Positions 17,639 to 25,180 of a DNA stretch of 64,000 bases are shown here, piece by piece. The translations under genes were made by a program, and so were the position numbers. Positions within the stretch are counted from its first letter, which is position 1. Every line of letters starts with the position of its first letter. The stretch is from positions 186,001 to 250,000 of the forward strand of contig NVUW01000001.1 of the NCBI GenBank assembly GCA_002733205.1. The letters are read 5' to 3'. The stretch is from Thalassobium sp. GTDB lineage: Bacteria > Pseudomonadota > Gammaproteobacteria > Pseudomonadales > Oceanobacteraceae. A model generated the notes under the pieces. The model did not search any database. It worked only from the letters and a program-made list of their open reading frames with translations, and was not told the origin of the DNA.

Positions 17639-18117
17639 TGGCTGCCCTCCCATACCAGAAAACCGTCGATGTCTTCAGCCAGCAATTCATCCAGCTGCTG
17701 CTGGCTGCGCGCGGAGCCCTGTTGTTTCAGGGTTTTTAATAAGCTCAGACGCTCACTGATACGCTGATTGGTAGCCAGCAGTTGGTCACGTCCGGTTTTT
17801 AAACGATTAAAAGCGGCAATCTGTTCATTCAGCTCACGCGTACGCTGGGTGATGGTGTTGTTCAGCCCGGCCACCTTGCCTTCGGCCTGGTCGGCCTGCC
17901 GCTTGGCCGCATCGCGTTGTGCTTCAGCCTGGGTGCGCTGGTTATTCAGCAGAGCATTGGCGGTTGTCAGGTCGTCTTTTTCGTTGCGGCAATTGCGCAG
18001 CTCGTCCTTTGCGGTATTCAGTTCCTGCTGTACAGGACATTGTGGAGGATTGAATACCTGATACACCAGCGCAGAGCCGAGTGCGGTAATAATGGCGAGG
18101 TAGAGATAATCTTTCAT
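17635..18117 (-). CDS. Membrane-anchored coiled-coil protein
   Basis: No family recognised. The 160-residue protein has an N-terminal TM (about 4-22, LYLAIITALGSALVYQVF) then almost continuous heptad-like sequence (about 30-130), with CPVQQELNTAKDELRNCRNEK at its start and KRQADQAEGKVAGLNNTITQ in the middle. This layout suggests a single-pass inner-membrane protein with a periplasmic or cytoplasmic rod. The C-terminal 30 residues are acidic (LDELLAEDIDGFLVWEGS). It is translationally coupled to the lipoprotein gene by a 4-base overlap. AATAACAA lies in its leader (complement of 18138-18145). Confidence 0.7.
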   Translation of the reverse strand: MKDYLYLAIITALGSALVYQVFNPPQCPVQQELNTAKDELRNCRNEKDDLTTANALLNNQRTQAEAQRDAAKRQADQAEGKVAGLNNTITQRTRELNEQIAAFNRLKTGRDQLLATNQRISERLSLLKTLKQQGSARSQQQLDELLAEDIDGFLVWEGSQ

Positions 18118-18274
18118 CGCGCTTCCCAGTTGGATTATTGTTATTCCTGTACTGACTCTGCCATAGAATATACGGCGGTAAAACTACTCATTCGCCTGAC
18201 TGCGCATTGTTGTTAAACTACTTTTTTATTCTCCTGCCGACACTGTACCCGCCATTCTGACTACCGAGGTTGTT

Positions 18275-19075
18275 GTGCTGTTAATTGCAAAGATTCTGGT
18301 GACGTTTTTAACGGTGGTTTTACTGGCCAAAGTGGCCGAACGCATGAGCCCGCGCCATGCTGGGTTGCTGGCTGGATTCCCCCTGGGCACCGCCATTGCG
18401 CTGTATTTTTTTGGCTGGCAGCAAAGCCCGCAATTTGCCGCCGACAGCGCCGTGTTTACCCTGTCCGGGCTAACCTCCGCCATCTGTCTGGCTTTTGGCT
18501 ACTGGCAGGTAATCAAACGCAAACCCGGTCTGCTGTGGTTACCGCTGGCAACGCTCAGTGGATTTGCCTGCTTTTTTTCGGCCAGCGTGATTCTGCAGCA
18601 ATTGCCTGCCAACCGCTGGCTGAGTCTGGCGGTGGTGGTCGCCGCCATCTTTTTATTCCGCACACTGTTTAAAGATATTGCCGAGCAACAGATTGACCGC
18701 AGCCAGCCACCGGCCAATAAGCTGGCCGAATTATTATCCGGTAAGGCTGCGACGCTGCTGTTCCGTGCCAGTATTGCCACAGCATCGATACTGCTGATTA
18801 CCGGTCTTGCCGATTTGCTTGGCCCGACCCTCGCCGGCTTGCTGGCGGCTTTTCCGGTGAGTTTTTTCCCGCTGATGCTGATCCTGCACATCAGCTACGG
18901 CGCCGGTGTGCTTAACGCCACCATCAAACATTACCCCGATGGTATCGGTGCATTAGTGGTTTATGCGCTGGCAGTCAGCTATCTGTATCCACTGCTTGGC
19001 CTGCACTGGGGCACGGCCGCCTCGTTGCTGTGTTCGGTCGCATATTTGCTGGTCTATTCCCGCCTGAAAAGATAG
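18275..19075 (+). CDS. Polytopic membrane protein of unknown function
   Basis: A 266-residue inner-membrane protein with about eight TM helices, arranged as two similar halves. Each half has a P-rich loop after a TM (MSPRHAGLLAGFPLGTAIA near 25-43; LGPTLAGLLAAFPVSFFPL near 183-202). The pair xGLLAxFPxx in both halves points to an internal duplication, a hallmark of small transporters. The start is a GTG at 18275 with CGAGG six bases upstream. It is followed after 21 bases by the GFA gene. The family was not identified; transport is inferred only from topology and duplication. Confidence 0.75.
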   Translation: MLLIAKILVTFLTVVLLAKVAERMSPRHAGLLAGFPLGTAIALYFFGWQQSPQFAADSAVFTLSGLTSAICLAFGYWQVIKRKPGLLWLPLATLSGFACFFSASVILQQLPANRWLSLAVVVAAIFLFRTLFKDIAEQQIDRSQPPANKLAELLSGKAATLLFRASIATASILLITGLADLLGPTLAGLLAAFPVSFFPLMLILHISYGAGVLNATIKHYPDGIGALVVYALAVSYLYPLLGLHWGTAASLLCSVAYLLVYSRLKR

Positions 19076-19096
19076 AAAAAACAGAAGGAACGAAAC

Positions 19097-19495
19097 ATGA
19101 AAGGAAGCTGCCTGTGTGGCGCGGTAAACTATGAAGCGGACGAACTGGCCATGCCGATTATGCATTGCCACTGCGATACCTGCCGCAAGGCCCAGGGCAC
19201 AGCGTTTGTACCCACGGCCGGTGTTAAGCGTGAACACTTCCGCTGGCTGAGCGGTGAAGACAAGCTCAGCAGCTATGAATCATCACCGGGTAAAAACCGC
19301 TGGTTCTGTTCTCGCTGCGGCAGCCATTTAATGGCCGAACGCCCGGCGATGCCGCTGGTGATTGTGCGTGTTGCCACCCTTGATGAAGACCCGGGGGTAC
19401 AACCTCAGGCACATATATGGCAGGAACACGACAAGCCCTGGCTGAGCTGGGAAGGCATTGACGGTTTTGCCCAATGGCCGCCGGGTAAAGACTGA
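19097..19495 (+). CDS. GFA-family (glutathione-dependent formaldehyde-activating-like) zinc protein
   Basis: A 132-residue protein of the GFA/CENP-V fold that binds zinc through Cys in GSCLCGAVNY (4-13), CHCDTCRK (about 25-32) and WFCSRCGSHL (about 70-79). The founder Gfa was proposed to couple formaldehyde with glutathione, though that activity is debated for most members, so substrate should be left open. An AGAAGGAACG ribosome site precedes the ATG. It is probably co-transcribed with the upstream membrane gene (gap 21 bases). Confidence 0.88.
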   Translation: MKGSCLCGAVNYEADELAMPIMHCHCDTCRKAQGTAFVPTAGVKREHFRWLSGEDKLSSYESSPGKNRWFCSRCGSHLMAERPAMPLVIVRVATLDEDPGVQPQAHIWQEHDKPWLSWEGIDGFAQWPPGKD

Positions 19496-19545
19496 TATTG
19501 GCGCCCAGATGGGAAGCGACCAGCTCAGACAAGGGGCCAGAGTCC

Positions 19546-19576
19546 TGCTACAATGGTCGCTTTTACACGACCATTG
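19546..19576 (+). promoter_or_regulatory. Extended -10 promoter with palindrome
   Basis: TGCTACAAT (19546-19554) fits an extended -10 hexamer. Overlapping it is a perfect 9-bp inverted repeat, CAATGGTCG (19551-19559) and CGACCATTG (19568-19576), where an operator around the start site would lie. A second hairpin, GCCGGC/GCCGGC (19584-19602), sits in the leader. This points to a regulated promoter for the ART-like gene. Confidence 0.5.
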
Positions 19577-19623
19577 ATTAACAGCCGGCCAGACCTGCCG
19601 GCCCTTAGTCCGGAACCCAGAAC

Positions 19624-20184
19624 ATGAAAGAATTTACCACCCCCACTCAGTTTCAGGATCTTGCCCAGCTGCTGTCTGACAACGGCATTGCGACCTCTGG
19701 CACCTGGTATCACGGTACCTCTTCCGGCCTGATTTCTGCGATTCAGAGCGAAGGCCTGAAAGGTTCCGGCGACGCTGAAATTATGGCGCGCCAGCTGAAA
19801 ACACTGAGCACCATCGGCCACGATACCAGCGAGCAGAAAGACCCGTTATTTTTAACCCAAAGCAAAGAACTGGCGTACTTCTGGGCCAGCCAGAAAACCC
19901 ATACGCGTAACCTGTATCTGGGTGGCGGTGAAGAAGCGGTGATCTTCGAGGTGAACCTGCCACAGGAACAACAGGTACTGGTTACAACCGATGCCGGTGG
20001 CGCTGCCCTGGTAATGGAGCCGGGTAATCTGTATCTGGCCTGGTTGCGTGAACTGTACGAAAACAACGGTAAAACCCTGGCCGAGATTGATCCGTTCAAA
20101 TGTGACCGCATGGATTACCTGAACAAACTGGGCCTGGCTTATCTGGCGGTGGATGTTGAGCCGCAATATCTGACCCTGCTGTAA
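19624..20184 (+). CDS. ADP-ribosyltransferase-like protein (PARP/KptA-type motifs)
   Basis: A 186-residue soluble protein. The N-terminal half has the layout of ART-fold enzymes of the H-Y-[E] class: WYHGTSSGLISAIQSEGLKG (His30) for the NAD-binding strand/loop, then PLFLTQSKELAYFWASQ (Tyr85), then a strand AVIFEVNLP. The third catalytic residue is not certain (E132 or a neighbouring acid). It has no signal peptide, TM or second domain. It stands alone behind a palindromic promoter, without an obvious antitoxin or macrodomain gene next to it. It could modify protein or nucleic acid, or be a tRNA-2'-phosphotransferase relative. Target and activity are inference from motifs. Confidence 0.6.
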   Translation: MKEFTTPTQFQDLAQLLSDNGIATSGTWYHGTSSGLISAIQSEGLKGSGDAEIMARQLKTLSTIGHDTSEQKDPLFLTQSKELAYFWASQKTHTRNLYLGGGEEAVIFEVNLPQEQQVLVTTDAGGAALVMEPGNLYLAWLRELYENNGKTLAEIDPFKCDRMDYLNKLGLAYLAVDVEPQYLTLL

Positions 20185-20200
20185 GCCCTGCCTGCGCTGT

Positions 20201-20242
20201 TGCCGGCACCGGGATATTCTGTTCCTTTGCCGGCACTTCTTT
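20201..20242 (+). terminator. Probable terminator
   Basis: Two copies of the self-complementary TGCCGGCA (20201-20208 and 20228-20235) can pair over a 19-base loop and are followed by CTTCTTTTTC. They lie 17 bases after the ART-like gene. Confidence 0.55.
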
Positions 20243-20314
20243 TTCTGCCTGACCAGGCGTAATCTGCGTCGCCTTATCTCCCGCCCAATCTGTTTACCTT
20301 CGAGGCAGCCAGCG

Positions 20315-20521
20315 ATGAAACAACGCATTGCATTTACCCTGATGATGTCTTTTGTGTTATCGGTGCTGATGACCTGCTGGATTACCTTTCTCAATCTCGG
20401 ATTTACCGACGAATTTTTTCTGCGCTGGTTTAATGCGTGGGTACTGGCGTGGCCTGCTGCCTTTGTGATTGCCTTTGTTACCGGCCCGACCATTCAGAAG
20501 TTATCGATGCGCTTTAAATAA
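20315..20521 (+). CDS. DUF2798 small membrane protein
   Basis: A 68-residue inner-membrane protein with two TM helices (about 6-26 and 42-62). It matches DUF2798: MMSFVLSVLMTCWITFLNLG, an acidic/aromatic loop (FTDEFFLRWFNAW), then AWPAAFVIAFVTGPTIQKL. The family is widespread and has no established function. TTCGAGGCAGCC precedes the ATG. It appears monocistronic. After it comes an A/C-rich stretch (20521-20575) with repeated CAACA units and no gene. Confidence 0.8.
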   Translation: MKQRIAFTLMMSFVLSVLMTCWITFLNLGFTDEFFLRWFNAWVLAWPAAFVIAFVTGPTIQKLSMRFK

Positions 20522-20664
20522 CAACAATTCAACAACAGCAGCTCAACAGCAACTAAACGACAAGAACTGCGCGTTATTCAACTACAGCCCCCTCCCATGC
20601 GCTTATACCCTTTGGTTAACGCCGGATTTCCGTTAGTTTAGGCATTCTGTTTCTAAGCTGACGG

Positions 20665-21273
20665 ATGACGACAATGGCCACCCCCACTCTGCGTAAAATC
20701 TATCTTGCCGGGCCGGAAGTGTTCTGCCCGGAAGCCAGTGAACTTGGCTCCCGCAAAAAAGCGTTATGTAAGCACTATGGTTTCCACGGTTTATTTCCAC
20801 TGGATGGCGAAGTGCAAGCAAGCGGCAGCGCCCGTGAACTGGGCTTTGCCATCAGTGCGGCCAACGAACAATTAATCCGCAATGCCGACTTGGTGATCGC
20901 CAATTTAACGCCCTTTCGCGGAGCCAGCGCCGATGTCGGTACGGTTTACGAAATAGGCCTCGCACGCGGTCTGGGCAAAGTGATTCACGGCTACAGCAAT
21001 GATCCGGCATCCTTCAGCGAACGTACCTTTGCGTTATTTGGCCAGGGGGAATATGGCCAGTCTGAATTACACGACCGAGATGGCTTAAGTATTGAACGGT
21101 TTGACCTGCACGATAACCTGATGATTGAAGGCGGGATTGCACTGAGTGGCGGAATATTTCTGACACATCCGGCTACGGAGGCGGAAAAATACAGCGATTT
21201 AACCGCATTCGAGAGAATATTGAAGAATTTAGCTGATATTAGAGTATCTGCTGCGATAAAGACGGAGAGATAA
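20665..21273 (+). CDS. Nucleoside 2-deoxyribosyltransferase family protein
   Basis: A 202-residue cytoplasmic enzyme expected to cleave or exchange the N-glycosidic bond of (deoxy)nucleosides or nucleotides in salvage or damaged-nucleotide clean-up. It has IYLAGPEVFCPEA (12-24), the SAANEQLIRNADLVIANLTPFRG-type segment, and the catalytic region SADVGTVYEIGLARGLGK, in which Glu of YEIG is the family nucleophile. The start is the ATG at 20665; another in-frame ATG lies 9 bases on. It is the last gene with the local average composition before the AT-rich accessory stretch. Confidence 0.88.
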   Translation: MTTMATPTLRKIYLAGPEVFCPEASELGSRKKALCKHYGFHGLFPLDGEVQASGSARELGFAISAANEQLIRNADLVIANLTPFRGASADVGTVYEIGLARGLGKVIHGYSNDPASFSERTFALFGQGEYGQSELHDRDGLSIERFDLHDNLMIEGGIALSGGIFLTHPATEAEKYSDLTAFERILKNLADIRVSAAIKTER

Positions 21274-21527
21274 CCTTCATGAAATAGAGTTTATTATTCC
21301 GGATATTAAATCCAAGATCTTACCTCCCCTTTTCCCTAATCTACGACTTTATTATTGGTTACGCCGACTCTACATACGCAAGAGTCTTACATCATGTGGG
21401 TTATATAATAAATTTCCATTGCAGCAATCAGCACGTCTCATCTTCAGAAAACAATATTGACAAATAAGTTTTTTATGCAATTCTAGCTGACGCCGCTATA
21501 CGGCATCACCACATAAAAAGGATTAAT

Positions 21528-22934
21528 ATGAAAAAAATAATATCCTCATCTATCATATACATGGCAACAATCTTTCCTGTATACGCCTCTCAGAATGTTG
21601 ATATAGATAACGATGGTTTAATTGAAATTCATTCTGTTGAAGAGTTAGATCTTGTTCGTCACGACTCCTACGGCATGAGTCTTAATGGAAATAGCACTGG
21701 CTGCCCAAACGATTCTTGTATCGGTTATGAACTAGCTAACGACATTGACTTTGATACTAACCATAATGGAATTTTTGATGAGCAAGACATATTCTGGAAT
21801 GATGGACTAGGATGGCTACCAATACCCAGTTTGTCTTCAACACTTGATGGCAACGGATATACAATAAAAAATCTAAACATTAAGCGTCCAGAAATGGATT
21901 ATTCTGGATTAATATCCATCACAAACAACACTAAAATACGCAACATAAATTTTTATAATGCCAACATCAACGGAAAAAAATATACGAGTATTATTTCAGC
22001 AAAATCTTATCAAAGTTCCTTTGATAACATAACCATTAGAGGCTCTACCATTGGTGGTTATGACTATGTAGGTTCAATCACCGGCCAAGCAAACGGAAAC
22101 AGAACTAAACTTTCAAATATCTATATACAAGCATCAATATCTGGAAGCTATACTACAGGCGGACTATCTGGATCAGTAATAGGTGATGAATATTTACCTC
22201 GAGAGCAGAACCCAATCATAAGGAATATTATTGCGGATATTGAGGTAGTATCTACAGTAACAACCGGCGGCCTAGTTGCTGGTATTGGCTATTCAACAAT
22301 CGAGAACATTCGAGTTCAAGGTAATGTTCATGGTTCGACGTATACCGGTGGGTTATTTGCGTCCATTGGCAACAGCCACCTGCATGATGCTTCTTTTATA
22401 GGAAAAATTGAAGGAACAACAGCTGCCGGAATAGCTGCTAGCATGCATAATACCTCTGCTAGTCAAATATTTTCTAACGCTGAAATAGTCGGTGCCAGTT
22501 TGCCTTCTGCAGGACTAATCGGAACCCTATCAGATTCAATGCTATCCGACTCTTACACACTAGGAACAATAAATGCTCCAGCATTTAGTATTGCAGGTGT
22601 AATCGGAACTGCAAAAGGAAACAGCTCTGTTTACAGAACCTACTCTGCAATTACAATCAATCCCGGACATAGTGGTACGGCGTATGGTTTTACAGGACCC
22701 CTCTATTCAACAAACACAACCTTAACAGTTGAAGATTCCTATTGGGATTATCAAACTGCTGGCACAACAAATTCATTACCAGGCTACGCACTCTCCGTTC
22801 GAACTAATGAATTGCAATGCCCAACATCACCTAATGACAACCTCTGTTCTTCGCAGTTATTTGTAAATTGGGATCCACTTATCTGGAACTTCAGGAGCTC
22901 TATTGAATATCCAATCCTGACACCAGCACCTTGA
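21528..22934 (+). CDS. Secreted GLUG-like beta-repeat protein, AT-rich
   Basis: A 468-residue exported protein with a signal peptide (about 1-20, ending VYA). After an N-terminal part with Asp-rich calcium-like loops (DIDNDGLIEI, DFDTNHNGIFDEQD), residues about 100-390 hold six or so 35-45-residue repeats that each contain an x-T-x-G-G-L or S-A-G-L/V-I-G strand (TTGGLSGSVIG, TTGGLVAGIG, YTGGLFASIG, SAGLIGTLS, IAGVIGTAKG). This is the pattern of GLUG/right-handed beta-helix surface proteins. The C-terminal 80 residues have a Cys pair and no anchor. Codon use and base composition are much more AT-rich than the neighbours, which suggests acquisition by transfer. AAAGGA precedes the ATG. Adhesin-like function is a guess. 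Confidence 0.75.
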   Translation: MKKIISSSIIYMATIFPVYASQNVDIDNDGLIEIHSVEELDLVRHDSYGMSLNGNSTGCPNDSCIGYELANDIDFDTNHNGIFDEQDIFWNDGLGWLPIPSLSSTLDGNGYTIKNLNIKRPEMDYSGLISITNNTKIRNINFYNANINGKKYTSIISAKSYQSSFDNITIRGSTIGGYDYVGSITGQANGNRTKLSNIYIQASISGSYTTGGLSGSVIGDEYLPREQNPIIRNIIADIEVVSTVTTGGLVAGIGYSTIENIRVQGNVHGSTYTGGLFASIGNSHLHDASFIGKIEGTTAAGIAASMHNTSASQIFSNAEIVGASLPSAGLIGTLSDSMLSDSYTLGTINAPAFSIAGVIGTAKGNSSVYRTYSAITINPGHSGTAYGFTGPLYSTNTTLTVEDSYWDYQTAGTTNSLPGYALSVRTNELQCPTSPNDNLCSSQLFVNWDPLIWNFRSSIEYPILTPAP

Positions 22935-22944
22935 TAACCTTAAA

Positions 22945-22972
22945 ACCGGCACTAATAAGTGCCGGTTTTTTT
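22945..22972 (+). terminator. Rho-independent terminator
   Basis: ACCGGCAC (22945-22952), loop TAATAA, GTGCCGGT (22959-22966), then a run of T to 22972. It ends the GLUG-like gene and begins nine bases after its last base. Confidence 0.9.
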
Positions 22973-22980
22973 ATCCCATT

Positions 22981-23370
22981 TCAAAAAGAATTACTTTTGT
23001 ATAATTTTTTGTCAGCCCTAGAGTTTTCTATACTATTTTTTACCGTTACAACCGGAACCCAGCCAACCTCTGCGTTAGTTCTTGTTACCCGATACCAGTC
23101 ATGCAGTTCAAACTGAACCGTTAATATTTCCCCGGATTTTGTATTCAGTTCCAGAGAATCATAATCACACAGCATATTGCCTGAGGTTTTACAGGCTGAT
23201 TGCTCCAGATATTGCAGCGGCACCCATCACTGCGTACCTGAGACACTCGTCGCAAATATCCAGTGAGGATATTCTTCATCCGTTTCTCCAAGGGTCACCT
23301 GCTCACCTTTTTTCAGAAAAACAGGATCGGGATATTCTGAAACGTGTTCCGTAATAACAACAACCTTCAT
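22981..23370 (-). pseudogene. Two-SH3-domain protein interrupted by an in-frame TGA
   Basis: Translation from the ATG at 23370 (MKVVVITEHVSEYPDPVFL, CGGAG upstream) reads an SH3-like domain through HWIFATSVSGTQ and then meets TGA at 23229-23227. Without any frame change it continues with WVPLQYLEQSACKTSGNM and a second SH3-like domain ending GWVPVVTVKNS. The second domain has the Gly-Trp-Val-Pro motif, so the first probably read Q-G-W-V-P, and GGA to TGA is a one-base nonsense change. Total intact length would be about 129 residues. A GTG just after the stop (23223) could allow restart of the second half. The function of the parent family is unknown. Confidence 0.75.
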
Positions 23371-23384
23371 TCCGGCTCCGTCAG

Positions 23385-23801
23385 TCATTCTTCCCCCATA
23401 CGCTGTTCACGGTATTTCTGAATATCTGGGGTCGCGCAATACAATGTGTCGATGTAAATATTTCTTTCTGCCCAGAACACTTCAAGATCATAAACACAGA
23501 AAGAGAATCGGCCCGGATCTTCCACCCAGCCTTCTTCTGTCAGTACGGAAACGGAGGTGAATAATTCATTATCATTCCCCCACCAGGCGAGAATCAAATA
23601 AAGAAAACCTGCGCCTTCATGAAAAATAGTAAATGCGGCAGTCTCTGCCCATGGCAGAGCTTTCGCTTGTTTTACAGCATTCAAACGCTCGCTGAAGCGG
23701 CTCTGATCAACGGCAGCATCATGAACAGTAATGGTGTATATCTTAATGCCGTCCTGATCCGTCCAGTGAGGCTGGCTTTCTGTTTTTCTTGGTACGAACA
23801 T
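23385..23801 (-). CDS. Hypothetical protein
   Basis: A 138-residue soluble protein with no recognised family. It is rich in aromatic residues (ILAWWGNDNELFTSVSVLTE, YDLEVFWAERNIYIDTLYC) and acidic overall, without a signal peptide or TM. GGGGAG sits seven bases before the ATG, so it looks translated. It lies 14 bases upstream of the broken SH3 gene on the same strand and is likely its operon partner. Such aromatic small proteins beside a one-off SH3 protein suggest an accessory or immunity-type pair, but nothing in the sequence proves this. Confidence 0.65.
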   Translation of the reverse strand: MFVPRKTESQPHWTDQDGIKIYTITVHDAAVDQSRFSERLNAVKQAKALPWAETAAFTIFHEGAGFLYLILAWWGNDNELFTSVSVLTEEGWVEDPGRFSFCVYDLEVFWAERNIYIDTLYCATPDIQKYREQRMGEE

Positions 23802-23899
23802 CGGAAACTCCCCGCTCTATGGCCTATACACATATTTAATACAACGCATCGCCGCAACCGCACGGCAGAATGCCTGTAAAATAATTCGTGATATTTTCA

Positions 23900-23934
23900 T
23901 CAGGGCAGCACTGAATAATTCAGCGATGACTGAC
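23900..23934. repeat. 35-bp palindromic element, copy C (degenerate)
   Basis: Core CTGAATAATTCAG (23911-23923) is identical to copies A and B. The arms are diverged (GGCAGCA on the left, CGATGAC on the right) and no longer pair well. It lies about 100 bases upstream of the hypothetical gene at 23385-23801. Confidence 0.7.
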
Positions 23935-24024
23935 ACAGGATGCACGGATTTTCGTATCTATCAAGTTGTTATTACATATAACAATAAGAGTATTGTGCAT
24001 TTTCCCACACGAACAACGCAAACT

Positions 24025-24083
24025 GCAGGCATAAAAAAACCGGCCCTTATGAGGCCGGTTTTTATGCAGTGCCCTTGGTGTGG
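24025..24083. repeat. 59-bp direct repeat, copy 1
   Basis: Identical, base for base, to 27097-27155. It contains the bidirectional terminator AAAAAAACCGGCC-N7-GGCCGGTTTTT (24033-24063) and then ATGCAGTGCCCTTGGTGTGG. With copy 2 it bounds a 3,072-base cassette of four genes. In leftward transcription it would end the NmrA-like/DUF1772 operon. Confidence 0.95.
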
Positions 24084-24294
24084 ATTGGATAATCAAACCA
24101 CACAAGCATTGGTAAACCGAAGGTAACGAACCAAATGATGGGTTTAGATGACAGACGACCAGGGCAATTAAACAGGTCCTAACTATACTCCTTTCTATCT
24201 TTTGAGTGTTCAATGTACTCCAGGCTCGCAAGAGTGAAAGCTGAACCGGTGGATATCACTCAAGCCGACGGCTGAAATTTCATCATACCGTCGG

Positions 24295-24693
24295 TTACCG
24301 CAATGCTCTGTTGCGCTCTGTAACCATGGCAACGATGGACAGCAGCACCACCACTAAAGCGATAAAAGCGGCCAATTCCAGTCCCAGAACGGTTTTCGCG
24401 ATATTCCCCGACAGTAGCGTCCCGTCATAAAACCCTTCGGTCACATGAGCCACCAATACACCGCCCATCACGCAGATGGAAATGACCCCTGCCATCTGAA
24501 TGCGCTCTTCTTTCCAGGTCAGCCACAGCGCCACCAGCCCAAGCGAGATATTGGTGGTCAGCTGCCAGACTTCATGCAGCCGGGCATGACCCGGCCATTG
24601 TGGATTAAATACATGGGAAGCATTCATTTCCAGATAGGGAATTAACACCATATAAACCAGCACACCCAGACTGATCAGTATTTTTGCAATCAT
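24295..24693 (-). CDS. Small polytopic membrane protein
   Basis: A 132-residue protein with four TM helices (about 5-20, 48-60, 68-85, 103-125). It has no family I can name with certainty; it resembles small DoxX/DUF-type membrane proteins that accompany DUF1772 genes. Charged loop motifs are HARLHEVWQLTTN and TWKEERIQM; HVTEGFYDG lies before the last helix. It is last in the leftward three-gene operon, seven bases after DUF1772. It probably works with the DUF1772 and NmrA-like products. Confidence 0.7.
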   Translation of the reverse strand: MIAKILISLGVLVYMVLIPYLEMNASHVFNPQWPGHARLHEVWQLTTNISLGLVALWLTWKEERIQMAGVISICVMGGVLVAHVTEGFYDGTLLSGNIAKTVLGLELAAFIALVVVLLSIVAMVTERNRALR

Positions 24694-24700
24694 ATAAACC

Positions 24701-25180
24701 TCACATAATGTTCAGCAGACAGATACACATCACCATGGTCAGCAACGATGCTGCCGTGCGGACATGATTCCAGAAGGTCCAGCGCTTTGTATACACGGAC
24801 CAGACATCAGCGCATTCCTGCTCACGGCAATCGCGCAGCCGGTTATTCCAAGGCACATTGAACAGGGCTGTCACAAGCAGCATACCCGCCAGGTAAACAG
24901 CACCTGTCAGGGTGGCCAGCATTCCGGTGCTATGCCAGCCGGCAAGCGCAATCAGCATTACCGCCAGCAATGACGAGCCCCAGAACAATGGCATAAAGGC
25001 GGACCTGACGATTATGCGGTTAATGCTGTTCATTGCAGCTGCTGCGCTGCTGGCGGCCAGCTTATCCAGTGACGTGATAACAAAGGCAGAAAATGCAAAA
25101 TACACCCCGGCCATAACGCCAGCGCTGAGGATCAGCCCCCACAGAGTCAACGTCAGGATCAACTCCGCTGCCGGGCTCAT
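24701..25180 (-). CDS. DUF1772 membrane protein
   Basis: A 159-residue inner-membrane protein with four TM helices. The DUF1772 pattern is visible: GVMAGVYFAFSAFVITSLDKL near the N-terminus, AAMNSINRIIVRSAFMPLFW in the middle, and FNVPWNNRLRD followed by YTKRWTFWNHVRTAASLL. Fungal members are called anthrone oxygenases; bacterial function is unproven. Its ATG overlaps the stop of the NAD(P)-binding gene (ATGA at 25177-25180), so the two are translationally coupled. Confidence 0.85.
   Translation of the reverse strand: MSPAAELILTLTLWGLILSAGVMAGVYFAFSAFVITSLDKLAASSAAAAMNSINRIIVRSAFMPLFWGSSLLAVMLIALAGWHSTGMLATLTGAVYLAGMLLVTALFNVPWNNRLRDCREQECADVWSVYTKRWTFWNHVRTAASLLTMVMCICLLNIM

Larger units (their letters stand above)
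23802..24294. other. Intergenic region with repeats
   Basis: A 493-base stretch without a convincing gene. It holds degenerate palindrome copy C (23900-23934), the first copy of the 59-bp direct repeat (24025-24083), and an inverted repeat CCGACGG/CCGTCGG (24265-24294) directly after the stop of the leftward membrane gene. Short ORFs across it have no family features. Confidence 0.6.

Noticed and set aside
23227-23229. TGA read as selenocysteine in the SH3 gene
   Set aside because: No selenoprotein family or SECIS-like hairpin was seen directly after the codon; a nonsense mutation is simpler.
23926-24126. 66-codon ORF in the intergenic region
   Set aside because: Runs across the 59-bp repeat and terminator; no ribosome site and no similarity recognised.
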